Assembly: GCA_029266835.1 (NCBI GenBank)
Contig: JAQSWD010000028.1
Location: 1 to 47,402 of the forward strand
Reading direction: 5' to 3'
From: Steroidobacteraceae bacterium
GTDB taxonomy: Bacteria; Pseudomonadota; Gammaproteobacteria; Steroidobacterales; Steroidobacteraceae
Length of the DNA stretch: 47,402 bases
The translations under genes were made by a program, and so were the position numbers. Under the pieces are notes generated by a model. It was not told the DNA's origin and searched no databases. It saw only the letters and a list, made by a program, of their open reading frames with translations. Shown piece by piece: positions 40,509 to 47,402 of the stretch; position 1 is the stretch's first letter; each line of letters begins with the position of its first letter.

Positions 40509-41704
40509 AATTCCCGCAGACCTGAAGTGATGGGCATTCTTGCCGCCCGGATGCCGGGAAGGATACCTGCAATGAACGTGAGCACCAGTCCGTAGATTAT
40601 GCCTTTGAGCATGAGCTCGGGCGTCACCGTGAAGGCAAAGGTGATCTGGCTGAACGAGGCAAAGTTCATGGTCGAGCTCTGCATACCATTGAACGTCAAG
40701 TATGCCAGCAAGCCGCCGATGAATCCCCCCACGGCCCCGAGGATGATGGCTTCCGACAGGACGGAAAACACCACGGCGAATCCACCGAAACCCATGGCGC
40801 GCAGCGTGGCAATTTCGCGCACGCGGCTGGCCACGGCGTTGTAGAGCGTGTTCAGCGCCGCGAAGATGGCTGCCACACCCATCATGACGGCCAGTGTCCA
40901 GCCCACGCCATTGATGATGGTCGACATGAGCTTCTGCTGGTCGATGTAGAACTGGCGCTCGGACAGGATCTCGAGCCGCACACGCGGATCCTTGGTCAGC
41001 GCGTTCTTCAGTGACTTCAACGCCTCGGCGCTGGTGAGCTTGGCGCGGATGGATTGGTAACTGTTGCCGCGCATCCACGACTGCTGAACGATGGGCGTGT
41101 CACCCCAGACCTCGGACTCGGCGATGCCGCCGCCGTCGCTGAAATGGCCCACCACCTTCCACACCGTGGTGCCCCACTTCACCTGCTTGCCCACCTCGAG
41201 CCCTTCGTACTGCCTGGCCGCACCGGCGCCGACGATGACTTCGTTGGTGCCCTCGCGGAACATGGCGCCTTCGGTGATCTTGAAATGCTTGCGCACCTTC
41301 GGCGCCATTGGCCCGACACCGCGCAGCGGCAGGTTGGTCGTGGCATCCGCGCCCTTGCCGCGCATGAGCCCGTCGACGAGCACGTAGAGTTCCGGAGACA
41401 GCAGGGGTTTGCCCGAGGAATCACGGGCAATGCCGGGGGCATCGCTGACCACGGTGACCGTGTCCGGGCCGAAACCGCTGGATAGCTCGTTGTTCGAGCC
41501 ACCGCGCAGGATCATCGCCACGTCATCCGAGCCCGAGCCTTCGAGCGCCACCTTGAAGCCCGCGGCGATGGACAGCAACGCCACCAGCACCAGCGTGACG
41601 CCGCCGATGCCGAGCACCGCCACCAGCGACGACGACCAGCGCTGCGGAATGTTGCGCAGGTTCATGCCGGTGACCGCCGCGATCTGAGTCAATCCACTTG
41701 CCAT
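40505..41704 (-). CDS. ABC transporter permease, MacB/FtsX type
   Basis: A 399-residue permease. One N-terminal membrane helix (SLVAVLGIGGVTLVLVALLSIAAGF) is followed by a periplasmic MacB_PCD-like domain and three C-terminal helices of an FtsX domain. Marker sequences are ASRVREIATLRAMGFGGFAVVFSVLSEA and the ending GILPGIRAARMPI. Such mechanotransmission ABC systems move or extract lipophilic molecules, lipoproteins or peptides across the envelope. The export substrate is not evident. It lies 19 nt after the first permease. Confidence 0.92.
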
Positions 41705-41723
41705 GTCGATCTCCCTGTTCCCT

Positions 41724-42884
41724 TCAGCCGCGCCGCAGCGCGTCGACGATCTTCAGCCGCATGGCGGTGAGGCCCGGCCACAGTCCGGTGATCACGCCAA
41801 ATACCAGCATCAGGGCCACGCCCATGATCAGGGTGGTATCGCGCAGGCCGAATGACGGGAAGTAATCCCCCACCACGCCGGCCAGCCCAATGGCGGCCAG
41901 ATAGGCGAGCCCCAATCCGACCAAGCCACCCACCAAGGTGAGCGACAGCGATTCCAGCAGGATGAGAGTCATGACCGAACGACTGCCGAAGCCCAGCGTC
42001 TTCAACACGCCGATCTCGTTGGTGCGCTCGCGCACCGATTCCGCGACCGAGTTGGCGGTGACCAGCAGCATGGTGAAGAACACCGCCGTGGTCACCGACA
42101 CGAGGATGGCGCCGATATCGCCCATCTGGTCGAGAAAGCGCTTGAGGAACGCGCGCTCGGTGGCCGTCTTGGTCTCGTTCATCGAGTTCGCGAATTGCGC
42201 GTCGATGCGCGCGGCGATCTGATCCGATTGCGCCGGATCAGCGACGCGGATGGCGATCATGTTGGTACTGTCACGGCCGAACTGCAGCGACTCGTTGAAA
42301 TAGTCATAACTGAAGAAGGCGCTGGCCTTGTTGATGCCACTGCCCTTGACGTCGTAGATACCCACGATGTCGAACTGCCAGGTATCCGTGCCGTCCAGCT
42401 TGCGCCAGATGGCCGACCGGATCGGAATGCGTTGCCCCACTTTCCAGCCGAAGCTGTCGGCCAGCACCTTGCCGACAATGATGCCCTGGCGATTCTGCTT
42501 GAACGCCGCGGCTTCCTCGGGCTTGAGCAACAGGTCGGGGTACACCTCGAGGAAGGCCTCGGGATTCACCACCTGAACCTGGATCGGCTGCTTGCCGTCC
42601 TTGTACATGCCGCCAAACCAGCTCATCACCGTCGCCGCACGCACGCCCGGCACGGCCTTCACCTTCTCGTAATGCGAGATGGGGTTCGGCACCGTCATGT
42701 TGATCTTGTTCTGCAGCAGCAGGCGATCGGCGCCGGCGAGGTTCACTGCCTCATTGAGACTGGTGCGCAGCGCATCCAGCAGGCCGAACATCAGGAAGGC
42801 GAGCAGGATGGAGATGAACGTGAACGCAAAGCGCAACTTGCGCCGCGTGAGGTTCGCCCAGACCAGCGGTAGCCAGCGGAACAT
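41724..42884 (-). CDS. ABC transporter permease, MacB/FtsX type
   Basis: A 386-residue permease with the same layout as its neighbour: [25 protein letters not shown], a periplasmic domain of about 220 residues, and FtsX helices including [27 protein letters not shown]. It overlaps the ATPase stop by one base (TGATG). The two permeases likely form a heterodimer. Sequence identity between them seems low outside the family motifs, so the duplication is old. Confidence 0.93.
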   Translation of the reverse strand: MFRWLPLVWANLTRRKLRFAFTFISILLAFLMFGLLDALRTSLNEAVNLAGADRLLLQNKINMTVPNPISHYEKVKAVPGVRAATVMSWFGGMYKDGKQPIQVQVVNPEAFLEVYPDLLLKPEEAAAFKQNRQGIIVGKVLADSFGWKVGQRIPIRSAIWRKLDGTDTWQFDIVGIYDVKGSGINKASAFFSYDYFNESLQFGRDSTNMIAIRVADPAQSDQIAARIDAQFANSMNETKTATERAFLKRFLDQMGDIGAILVSVTTAVFFTMLLVTANSVAESVRERTNEIGVLKTLGFGSRSVMTLILLESLSLTLVGGLVGLGLAYLAAIGLAGVVGDYFPSFGLRDTTLIMGVALMLVFGVITGLWPGLTAMRLKIVDALRRG

Positions 42885-43600
42885 CAGGAGGTCTCCCGTT
42901 CGAGGCGGCCCTTCTCCAGATGCAGCGTGCGATTGGCGCGCTCGGCGGCGCGCGGATCGTGCGTCACCATGACGATGGTCTTGCCATGCTGCTTGTTCAG
43001 CGCCTGCAGCAGGTCGAGAATTTCATCGCCGGACTTGCGATCGAGGTCACCCGTGGGCTCGTCGCAGAGCAGCAGCGTGGGATCGGTGACGATGGCGCGC
43101 GCGATGCCGACGCGTTGCTCCTGGCCGCCCGAGAGTTCGCGCGGCTTGTGCTTCATGCGCTCGCCCAGGCCCACCAGTTTCAGAGCCGTGTGCACGCGCT
43201 GCAGGCGGTCCGCCTTGCCGAGCTTGGTCAACAGCAGCGGCAACTCGACATTGCGCTCCGCCGTGAGCACCGGCAACAGGTTGTACATCTGGAATACGAA
43301 GCCGACATTGTCGGCGCGCCATTGGCCGAGTTTGGCGTCCGAGAGCCGGTCGATGGCAAGGCCGTCCACTTCGATGGTACCGGTGGTGGGCCGGTCGAGG
43401 CCGCCGAGCAGATTCAGCAAGGTGGTCTTTCCCGAGCCGGAGGGTCCCATCAGCGCGACGAAATCCCCGCGCGGCAGGTCCAGATCCAGCTTTTCGAGCA
43501 CGGGCACGACTTCGCTGCCGCGCACGTACTGCTTTGCCACGCCGCGAAGGCGCGCGACCACCGGGTCCGCCTTGCCAGATGCCTGTTCCACTGCTGCCAT
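42884..43600 (-). CDS. ABC transporter ATPase, LolD/MacB type
   Basis: A 238-residue ATPase with Walker [11 protein letters not shown] loop [10 protein letters not shown], signature [14 protein letters not shown], Walker [13 protein letters not shown] and His switch VTHD. The DEPTGDLD motif and the ERNVELPLL segment are typical of the LolD/MacB/SalX group. It partners the two permeases encoded directly downstream and the HlyD-type adaptor encoded 21 nt upstream. Confidence 0.95.
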   Translation of the reverse strand: MAAVEQASGKADPVVARLRGVAKQYVRGSEVVPVLEKLDLDLPRGDFVALMGPSGSGKTTLLNLLGGLDRPTTGTIEVDGLAIDRLSDAKLGQWRADNVGFVFQMYNLLPVLTAERNVELPLLLTKLGKADRLQRVHTALKLVGLGERMKHKPRELSGGQEQRVGIARAIVTDPTLLLCDEPTGDLDRKSGDEILDLLQALNKQHGKTIVMVTHDPRAAERANRTLHLEKGRLERETS

Positions 43601-43621
43601 GGGTATCCCCTTGTCCTTTGA

Positions 43622-44863
43622 CTAACTATTGTCGGCGAGCTTGATCTTGCCGCCGTCTTCGAGGCCCGGAACCACCGGCGAGACGAGTTCGTCGCCCGAC
43701 GCCACGCCGGCCAGTATTTCAACTTGTCCTTCGCTCTCCGCGCCTACCGATACGGCACGGCGCTCCACGCGATTGTCCCTGACCACCCACACGAAGGCCT
43801 CGCCGTCGGTGCGCGTCACGGCTACGGCCGGGATGCGCATGCGCGGCCCCTGCTGTGCGGCTGCCGCGGGCGCCGGCTGGTCATCGAGGAAACGCACCTT
43901 GATGCCCATGTCCGGCAGGATGAAGGGTTCGAGCTGGTCGAAGCCGATGCGCACGCGCACCGTGGCCTTGGTCCGGTCCGCTGTCGGCACGATGTTCACG
44001 ACATGCGCAGGCAGCGATTTGTCCGGGTAGGCATCGAGCGTGGCCTCGACACGCTGGTTGGGCTTGACGCGGTTGATGTACGCCTCGTTGACGTCCACCT
44101 CGATCTCGCGTGAATCCATATCGACAATAGTGGCGATACCGGTGCGCGTGAATCCGCCGCCGGCTGACAGCGGCGAGATCATTTCGCCGGGTTGCGCATC
44201 CTTGGACAGGATCACGCCCTTGAAAGGCGCGCGCACCTGCAGGTCGTTGAAGTCGTTGCGACGAATGGCGAGGCCACTCTCGGCAACTTTCACTTGCGCC
44301 CGGGCGGCCTCGAGCCGAGCGGCCGTCGCGTTCACCTCGGCTCGCGAAGTGTCCAGCGCCGTCTGGCTCACGAGCTGCTGCTTGATGAGCGCTTCATTGC
44401 GTTCCAGATTGCGCCGCGCCTCGGCCAGCCTCACTTCGATCTCGGCCAGACTGCGGCGTGATGCGTCCAGTTCACGCTCCGCCATGGTCAGCATGGTCTG
44501 CGTGTTGACCGGGTCGAGGCTGGCGACCACCTGATCCTTTTCGACCGTCATGCCCTCTTCCACGAATATTTCGAGCACGCGGCCCGTGACCTTCGAGGCG
44601 ACAGTGGAGAGGCGCCGTGCCACGACATATCCCGATGCATTGAGCACGGAATTTCCCAGGCTCGTGCCACTGGATTCCTCCTCGACGACCACCGTGGTCA
44701 CCTCGAGAGTCTTGCCACCCAGCCAGAGCCAGAGCGCGATGATGGCACCCAGGACCAGCGACAGGCCCAGCACCCACGCGACGATCTTGCGGCCGGCGCC
44801 GCTCGAAGGCGGCGCGCTGCGATCGATGCGCAAACTGCCAAGGGTTTCGGAATCAAGCGCCAT
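43622..44863 (-). CDS. HlyD/MacA-type periplasmic adaptor subunit
   Basis: A 413-residue membrane-fusion protein. A cytoplasmic start is followed by one membrane helix (about 27-48; [22 protein letters not shown]), a barrel-sandwich segment ([25 protein letters not shown]), a coiled-coil hairpin of about 90 residues ([20 protein letters not shown] and onward), the returning lipoyl half ([18 protein letters not shown]) and a beta-barrel end. It is the first gene of the leftward run to 36001. The divergent 199-nt gap to tatD contains the tandem repeat GTCATGT-GTCATGT (44940-44953). Confidence 0.93.
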   Translation of the reverse strand: MALDSETLGSLRIDRSAPPSSGAGRKIVAWVLGLSLVLGAIIALWLWLGGKTLEVTTVVVEEESSGTSLGNSVLNASGYVVARRLSTVASKVTGRVLEIFVEEGMTVEKDQVVASLDPVNTQTMLTMAERELDASRRSLAEIEVRLAEARRNLERNEALIKQQLVSQTALDTSRAEVNATAARLEAARAQVKVAESGLAIRRNDFNDLQVRAPFKGVILSKDAQPGEMISPLSAGGGFTRTGIATIVDMDSREIEVDVNEAYINRVKPNQRVEATLDAYPDKSLPAHVVNIVPTADRTKATVRVRIGFDQLEPFILPDMGIKVRFLDDQPAPAAAAQQGPRMRIPAVAVTRTDGEAFVWVVRDNRVERRAVSVGAESEGQVEILAGVASGDELVSPVVPGLEDGGKIKLADNS

Positions 44864-44939
44864 GAAGTCTAAGTCCCTGAAAGATTGGCCGGAAATCAGC
44901 GTGACGGGAGCCTAATTCAATTCCGCCACTGGAACATCT

Positions 44940-44953
44940 GTCATGTGTCATGT
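44940..44953. repeat. Tandem 7-bp direct repeat upstream of the ABC operon
   Basis: GTCATGT repeated twice without a gap, about 77 nt upstream of the adaptor ATG (44863) in the gap between divergent adaptor and tatD genes. It could be a regulator site; no family can be named. Confidence 0.4.
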
Positions 44954-45000
44954 CCGGTGAGTGAGATTCATCCAATGACCGGCGACGCAACCGGAAACGC

Positions 45001-45006
45001 TAGAAT
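45001..45006 (+). promoter_or_regulatory. Possible -10 element upstream of tatD
   Basis: TAGAAT followed by TCACGC and a GTG at 45013. It is the same hexamer as in the good tRNA-Gly promoter. A -35 element is not clear. Confidence 0.4.
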
Positions 45007-45012
45007 TCACGC

Positions 45013-45072
45013 GTGACGAAAAACTATCGATGGGACGCGCCGGACAAGCGGCGCGGACTCACATGGACCTGA
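45013..45072 (+). CDS. Possible 19-codon leader ORF overlapping tatD start
   Basis: GTG ACG AAA AAC begins 7 nt after the TAGAAT element and encodes VTKNYRWDAPDKRRGLTWT, ending at TGA 45070-45072, inside the tatD start region. If transcription starts at about 45013 it would be leaderless and could couple to tatD. Short chance ORFs are common, so the evidence is slight. Confidence 0.2.
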   Translation: MTKNYRWDAPDKRRGLTWT

Positions 45073-45842
45073 TCGACATCGGCGCCAACCTGGCCCATGA
45101 CAGCTTCGACGCCGACCGCGACGCGGTGATCAAACGGGCCGCCGCGGCGGGCGTAGTCCAGATGGTGGTTACCGGGTCCAGCGAAGAAGCCACGCGTCGC
45201 GCCATCGAGCTGTCGCGCGAGCATCCCGGCGTGTTGTACGCCACCTGCGGCGTGCATCCGCATCACGCGGCCGACCTCACGCCGGAGAATCTGCCCACGC
45301 TGCAGGCCCTCGCGCGCGAGCCGGAGGTGAAAGCCGTCGGCGAATGCGGCCTGGATTATTTCCGGGATTTTTCGCCGCGCGACCTGCAGCGCCGGGCCTT
45401 CGCCTGGCAGCTCGAGCTGGCCAAGTCAGCGAACAAGCCTGTGTTCCTGCATCAGCGCGACGCGCATGACGACTTCATCGCCATCCTGCGCGAGCACGGC
45501 ATCCGCCACGGCGTCGCTCACTGCTTCACGGCCGGCGTGAAGGAACGCGACGCCTACCTCGAACTCGGCCTGCACATCGGCATCACGGGCTGGATCAACG
45601 ACGAGCGCCGCGGATTGCACCTGCGCGAAGTCGTAAGAGGCATCCCGGCCGACCGGCTCATGGTCGAAACCGACGCGCCCTATCTATTGCCACGTGACAT
45701 CAGGCCGGCACCGCGTTCACGACGGAACGAACCTCACTACCTGCCTTACGTCGTGCGCGCCATTGCCGCGGCTCGCGGTGATCCTCCGGAATCGGTTGCC
45801 GCGGCGAGCACCGCGACCGCAAGAAGGTTCTTCACGCTCTAG
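45063..45842 (+). CDS. tatD: TatD, 3'-5' exonuclease / metal-dependent hydrolase
   Basis: A 259-residue TIM-barrel DNase. The start MDLIDIGANLAHDSFDADRD and the segments CGVHPHHA, GECGLDYFRDFS, HQRDAHDDF, HCFTAG, ITGWINDERRG and VETDAPYLLPRD match E. coli TatD itself (DIGVNL, IGECGLDFNR, ETDAPYLLPRD) more closely than YcfH. As in E. coli TatD, the first metal-binding H-x-H of other members is not conserved. It acts in repair of oxidative DNA damage. ATG 45063 is chosen over an in-frame upstream codon that would add 11 odd residues. Its stop overlaps that of the convergent AraC gene by 11 nt. Confidence 0.95.
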   Translation: MDLIDIGANLAHDSFDADRDAVIKRAAAAGVVQMVVTGSSEEATRRAIELSREHPGVLYATCGVHPHHAADLTPENLPTLQALAREPEVKAVGECGLDYFRDFSPRDLQRRAFAWQLELAKSANKPVFLHQRDAHDDFIAILREHGIRHGVAHCFTAGVKERDAYLELGLHIGITGWINDERRGLHLREVVRGIPADRLMVETDAPYLLPRDIRPAPRSRRNEPHYLPYVVRAIAAARGDPPESVAAASTATARRFFTL

Positions 45843-46851
45843 CCCGCGCTGCCAGCCGCACCTTGGTGCGCGGCGGCGGCAACTTCGCGGGAACCCTGCT
45901 GCGAGCTTCGCGGCGATACCGCGCCGGTGGTACCGAAAATCGCCGCTTGAACGCGCGATTGAACGCGGCTTCGGAGTCGTAGCCCACGTCCACGGCCACG
46001 CGTTGCACACTGCGGCTGGTGGAACGCAGCGCTTCCGCGCCCAGCTCCAGTCGCCAGTCGGCCAGATACGCCATGGGCGACTGCCCGAGGAACCGCGTGA
46101 ATCGTTCGGTCAGGGCCGAACGCGACAGGCCCGCTTCCTGTGCCAGCGAGTCGAGCGTCCAGTTGTACGCGGGCTCCCGATGCAGCGCCGCCAGCGCCCG
46201 GCCCACGGCGGGGTCTCCCGCGCCCGCCAACCAGCCGGTGCGGCCTTCGGGCAACGTGAGCAGATAACGGCGCAGCACTTCGGTGAACAGCACTTCGGCC
46301 AGGTGCGCGAGGATGACGTCGCTGCCGGGCGTACGCGCCGCGGCTTGCGCCAGCGCATGACGCAACATGTTGTCCAGCCAGTCACCCGCGGGATCGGTGC
46401 GTATGTTCACGCGCAGGACGCGTGGCAGACCCGCCAGCACAGGTTTGATCAGTTCGCCATCGCAGGCCAGGTAGCCGCAGACAAGACCAGTGACCTCACC
46501 ACCGCCACCGAAACTGGCCAGCGCCAGTTTGCCCGCCCAGAGCGAGGGCAGCGCGGCGTCGCCATCGATGGGTTGGCCACCCGCGCCCGCACCCATCACG
46601 TGCGCATCACCATGCGGCATGATCACGATGTCACCCGGCGCGAGCGGTGTGGTCTCTTCACCCACCTTCACGAAGGCCGTGCCCTCGGTGATGTGGTGGA
46701 ACTCCATGACATGTGTCGCACGTGCGCGGATATAGGGAAGGAACATCTTCGAGGGCGGCGCGTCCAGGTGCCAGGGCGCCGAGCAACTCGACTTGTAGAA
46801 CAGCGCGCCCGAGAGCTTCACGGCGCGCAGCAGTTCCGATAACGCATCCAT
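45832..46851 (-). CDS. AraC-family transcriptional regulator with cupin N-domain
   Basis: A 339-residue regulator. The N-terminal cupin-type domain (about 1-190) has KMFLPYIRARATHVMEFHHITEG, LAPGDIVIMPHGDAHVMG and a Cys in GLVCGYL, as in the Cupin_6/AraC-ligand group. The C-terminal double helix-turn-helix (about 235-335) has WTLDSLAQEAGLSRSALTERF, QSPMAYLADWRLELGAEAL and VAVDVGYDSEAAFNRAFKRRFS. ATG 46851 gives the family start MDALSELLRAVKLSGALF; an earlier in-frame codon adds 60 unrelated residues. It is divergent from a methyltransferase gene that it may control. Confidence 0.92.
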   Translation of the reverse strand: MDALSELLRAVKLSGALFYKSSCSAPWHLDAPPSKMFLPYIRARATHVMEFHHITEGTAFVKVGEETTPLAPGDIVIMPHGDAHVMGAGAGGQPIDGDAALPSLWAGKLALASFGGGGEVTGLVCGYLACDGELIKPVLAGLPRVLRVNIRTDPAGDWLDNMLRHALAQAAARTPGSDVILAHLAEVLFTEVLRRYLLTLPEGRTGWLAGAGDPAVGRALAALHREPAYNWTLDSLAQEAGLSRSALTERFTRFLGQSPMAYLADWRLELGAEALRSTSRSVQRVAVDVGYDSEAAFNRAFKRRFSVPPARYRREARSRVPAKLPPPRTKVRLAARARA

Positions 46852-46887
46852 GAGCAAATTCTGCGGTACTTCGGTCAAGTCTGCGAG

Positions 46888-46918
46888 GGCCGGACACGAA
46901 TCCTCACAATTTCCGGCC
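46888..46918. promoter_or_regulatory. Inverted repeat between AraC regulator and methyltransferase
   Basis: GGCCGGA (46888-46894) and TCCGGCC (46912-46918) form a 7-bp inverted repeat with a 17-nt spacer in the 168-nt divergent gap. It is a candidate operator of the adjacent regulator. AraC proteins more often use direct repeats, so the call is weak. Confidence 0.3.
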
Positions 46919-47019
46919 GTTGGATCAATTCGACCGGCGGAGCGGCAAATTCGGCTGAAGGGGTTTTGAGCAGGATGCGCCCCGTTCAAACCACTCCTGA
47001 CCGGATTTCCGAGGACCCC

Positions 47020-47402
47020 ATGAAGCAACAACCCCCCGCTCTCATCAATGAAGAGACCCTGAATGGCCTGTTAGGCCGCGCCATCACCGACTTCGGCGCC
47101 ACCTCGCTGGCCGCGCTCGTGGTGATCGGCGATCGTCTCGGCCTGTATCGCGTCCTCGCTACCGAAGGCGCGTTGACTGCCGCCGAACTGGCGGCGAAGT
47201 CCGGTACGCACGAACGCTACGTCCGCGAATGGCTGAACGCGCACGCGGCCTCCGGGTACGTGCACTACCTCTCTGACAGCGGCCGATACCGCTTGTCCCC
47301 GGAACAGGCGATGTTGTTCGCCCAGGAGGACAGCCCGGCGTTCATCGTCGGCGGCTTTCAAACCGCGCTGGCCGCGGGCCGCATCGTCGACCGGCTCACC
47401 GA
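47020..47402 (+). CDS. SAM-dependent methyltransferase with N-terminal winged helix (partial)
   Basis: The first 127 codons are in the window, and the gene runs off the right edge. MKQQPPALINEETLNGLLGR is followed by FGATSLAALVVIGDRLGLY, LTAAELAAKSGTHERYVREWL and ASGYVHYLSDSGRYRLSPEQAML. This is the dimerisation/winged-helix part that precedes the class I methyltransferase fold in the Rv2258c-like group. The catalytic half is not seen. GAGG stands 5 nt before ATG 47020; an in-frame ATG at 46975 would add 15 residues. It is divergent from the AraC-type regulator. Confidence 0.8.
   Translation, partial: MKQQPPALINEETLNGLLGRAITDFGATSLAALVVIGDRLGLYRVLATEGALTAAELAAKSGTHERYVREWLNAHAASGYVHYLSDSGRYRLSPEQAMLFAQEDSPAFIVGGFQTALAAGRIVDRLT

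Overview
The window is visibly GC-rich, densely packed bacterial chromosome. Gene content and order point to a gammaproteobacterium, most likely in or near the Xanthomonadales/Steroidobacterales. The signs are System I cytochrome c maturation genes, a uvrC-pgsA-tRNA(Gly)-tRNA(Cys)-tRNA(Leu) order that parallels E. coli uvrC-pgsA-glyW-cysT-leuZ, purB near nudJ-mnmA, a PhoPQ-type pair with a PepSY protein, class II DAHP synthase, and tryptophan 2,3-dioxygenase. The assignment is an inference, since no 16S or ribosomal protein gene is present. I saw no insertion sequence, prophage or CRISPR array.

Layout. 1-2107 (-): ccmA-ccmB-ccmC-ccmD (ccmD cut by the window edge), read from just behind tRNA-Leu. 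2124-3875 (-): tRNA-Gly, tRNA-Cys, an unrecognised membrane-anchored protein, tRNA-Leu. 3918-10326 (-): a tight run aroG (class II)-icd-udg-uvrC-pgsA-LOG; pgsA reads in two frames. 10387-13139 (+): a lysine-catabolism pair, saccharopine/lysine dehydrogenase and an ALDH7-type semialdehyde dehydrogenase. 13170-15597 (-): PepSY protein, PhoP-like regulator, PhoQ-like kinase. 15728-19314 (-): fumC-nudL-mazG with overlapping ends, then a glycine-zipper envelope protein. 19361-26441 (+): purB, a small unknown gene, nudJ, mnmA, acnA, and an exported intradiol-dioxygenase-like protein. 26432-28356: creD (-) and a HAD phosphatase (+) meet head to head, and both lack their normal 5' ends.

28372-33494 (+): a perfect TGTGA-N6-TCACA CRP/Clp-type site stands upstream of a two-gene cyclic-di-GMP cassette. 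The first gene encodes a periplasmic beta-propeller sensor joined to a GGDEF diguanylate cyclase with an intact I-site. The second encodes a PAS-like/degenerate GGDEF/EAL protein whose catalytic lysine is replaced by leucine. 33669-35822 (+): an exported, probably lipidated subtilisin-like protease ending in six tandem GYLW(NS/AN) hexapeptides, followed by a strong bidirectional terminator.

36001-44863 (-): one long run of eight genes. A HlyD/MacA-MacB-type ABC system (adaptor, ATPase, two permeases) and a TPR protein lead into 2,4-dienoyl-CoA reductase, a YgjP-like metallopeptidase and tryptophan 2,3-dioxygenase. 45063-45842 (+) is tatD, convergent with an AraC-type regulator (45832-46851, -). 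That regulator is divergent from a methyltransferase cut by the right edge.

The most unusual signals are the cyclic-di-GMP cassette with its active-site change and CRP-type box, the GYLW-repeat protease, the apparent deletion scar joining creD and the HAD gene, the single-base frameshift in the normally essential pgsA, and two mRNAs that begin 10 and 16 nt behind tRNA 3' ends. All calls rest on reading the sequence and on remembered family features; no database search was run.
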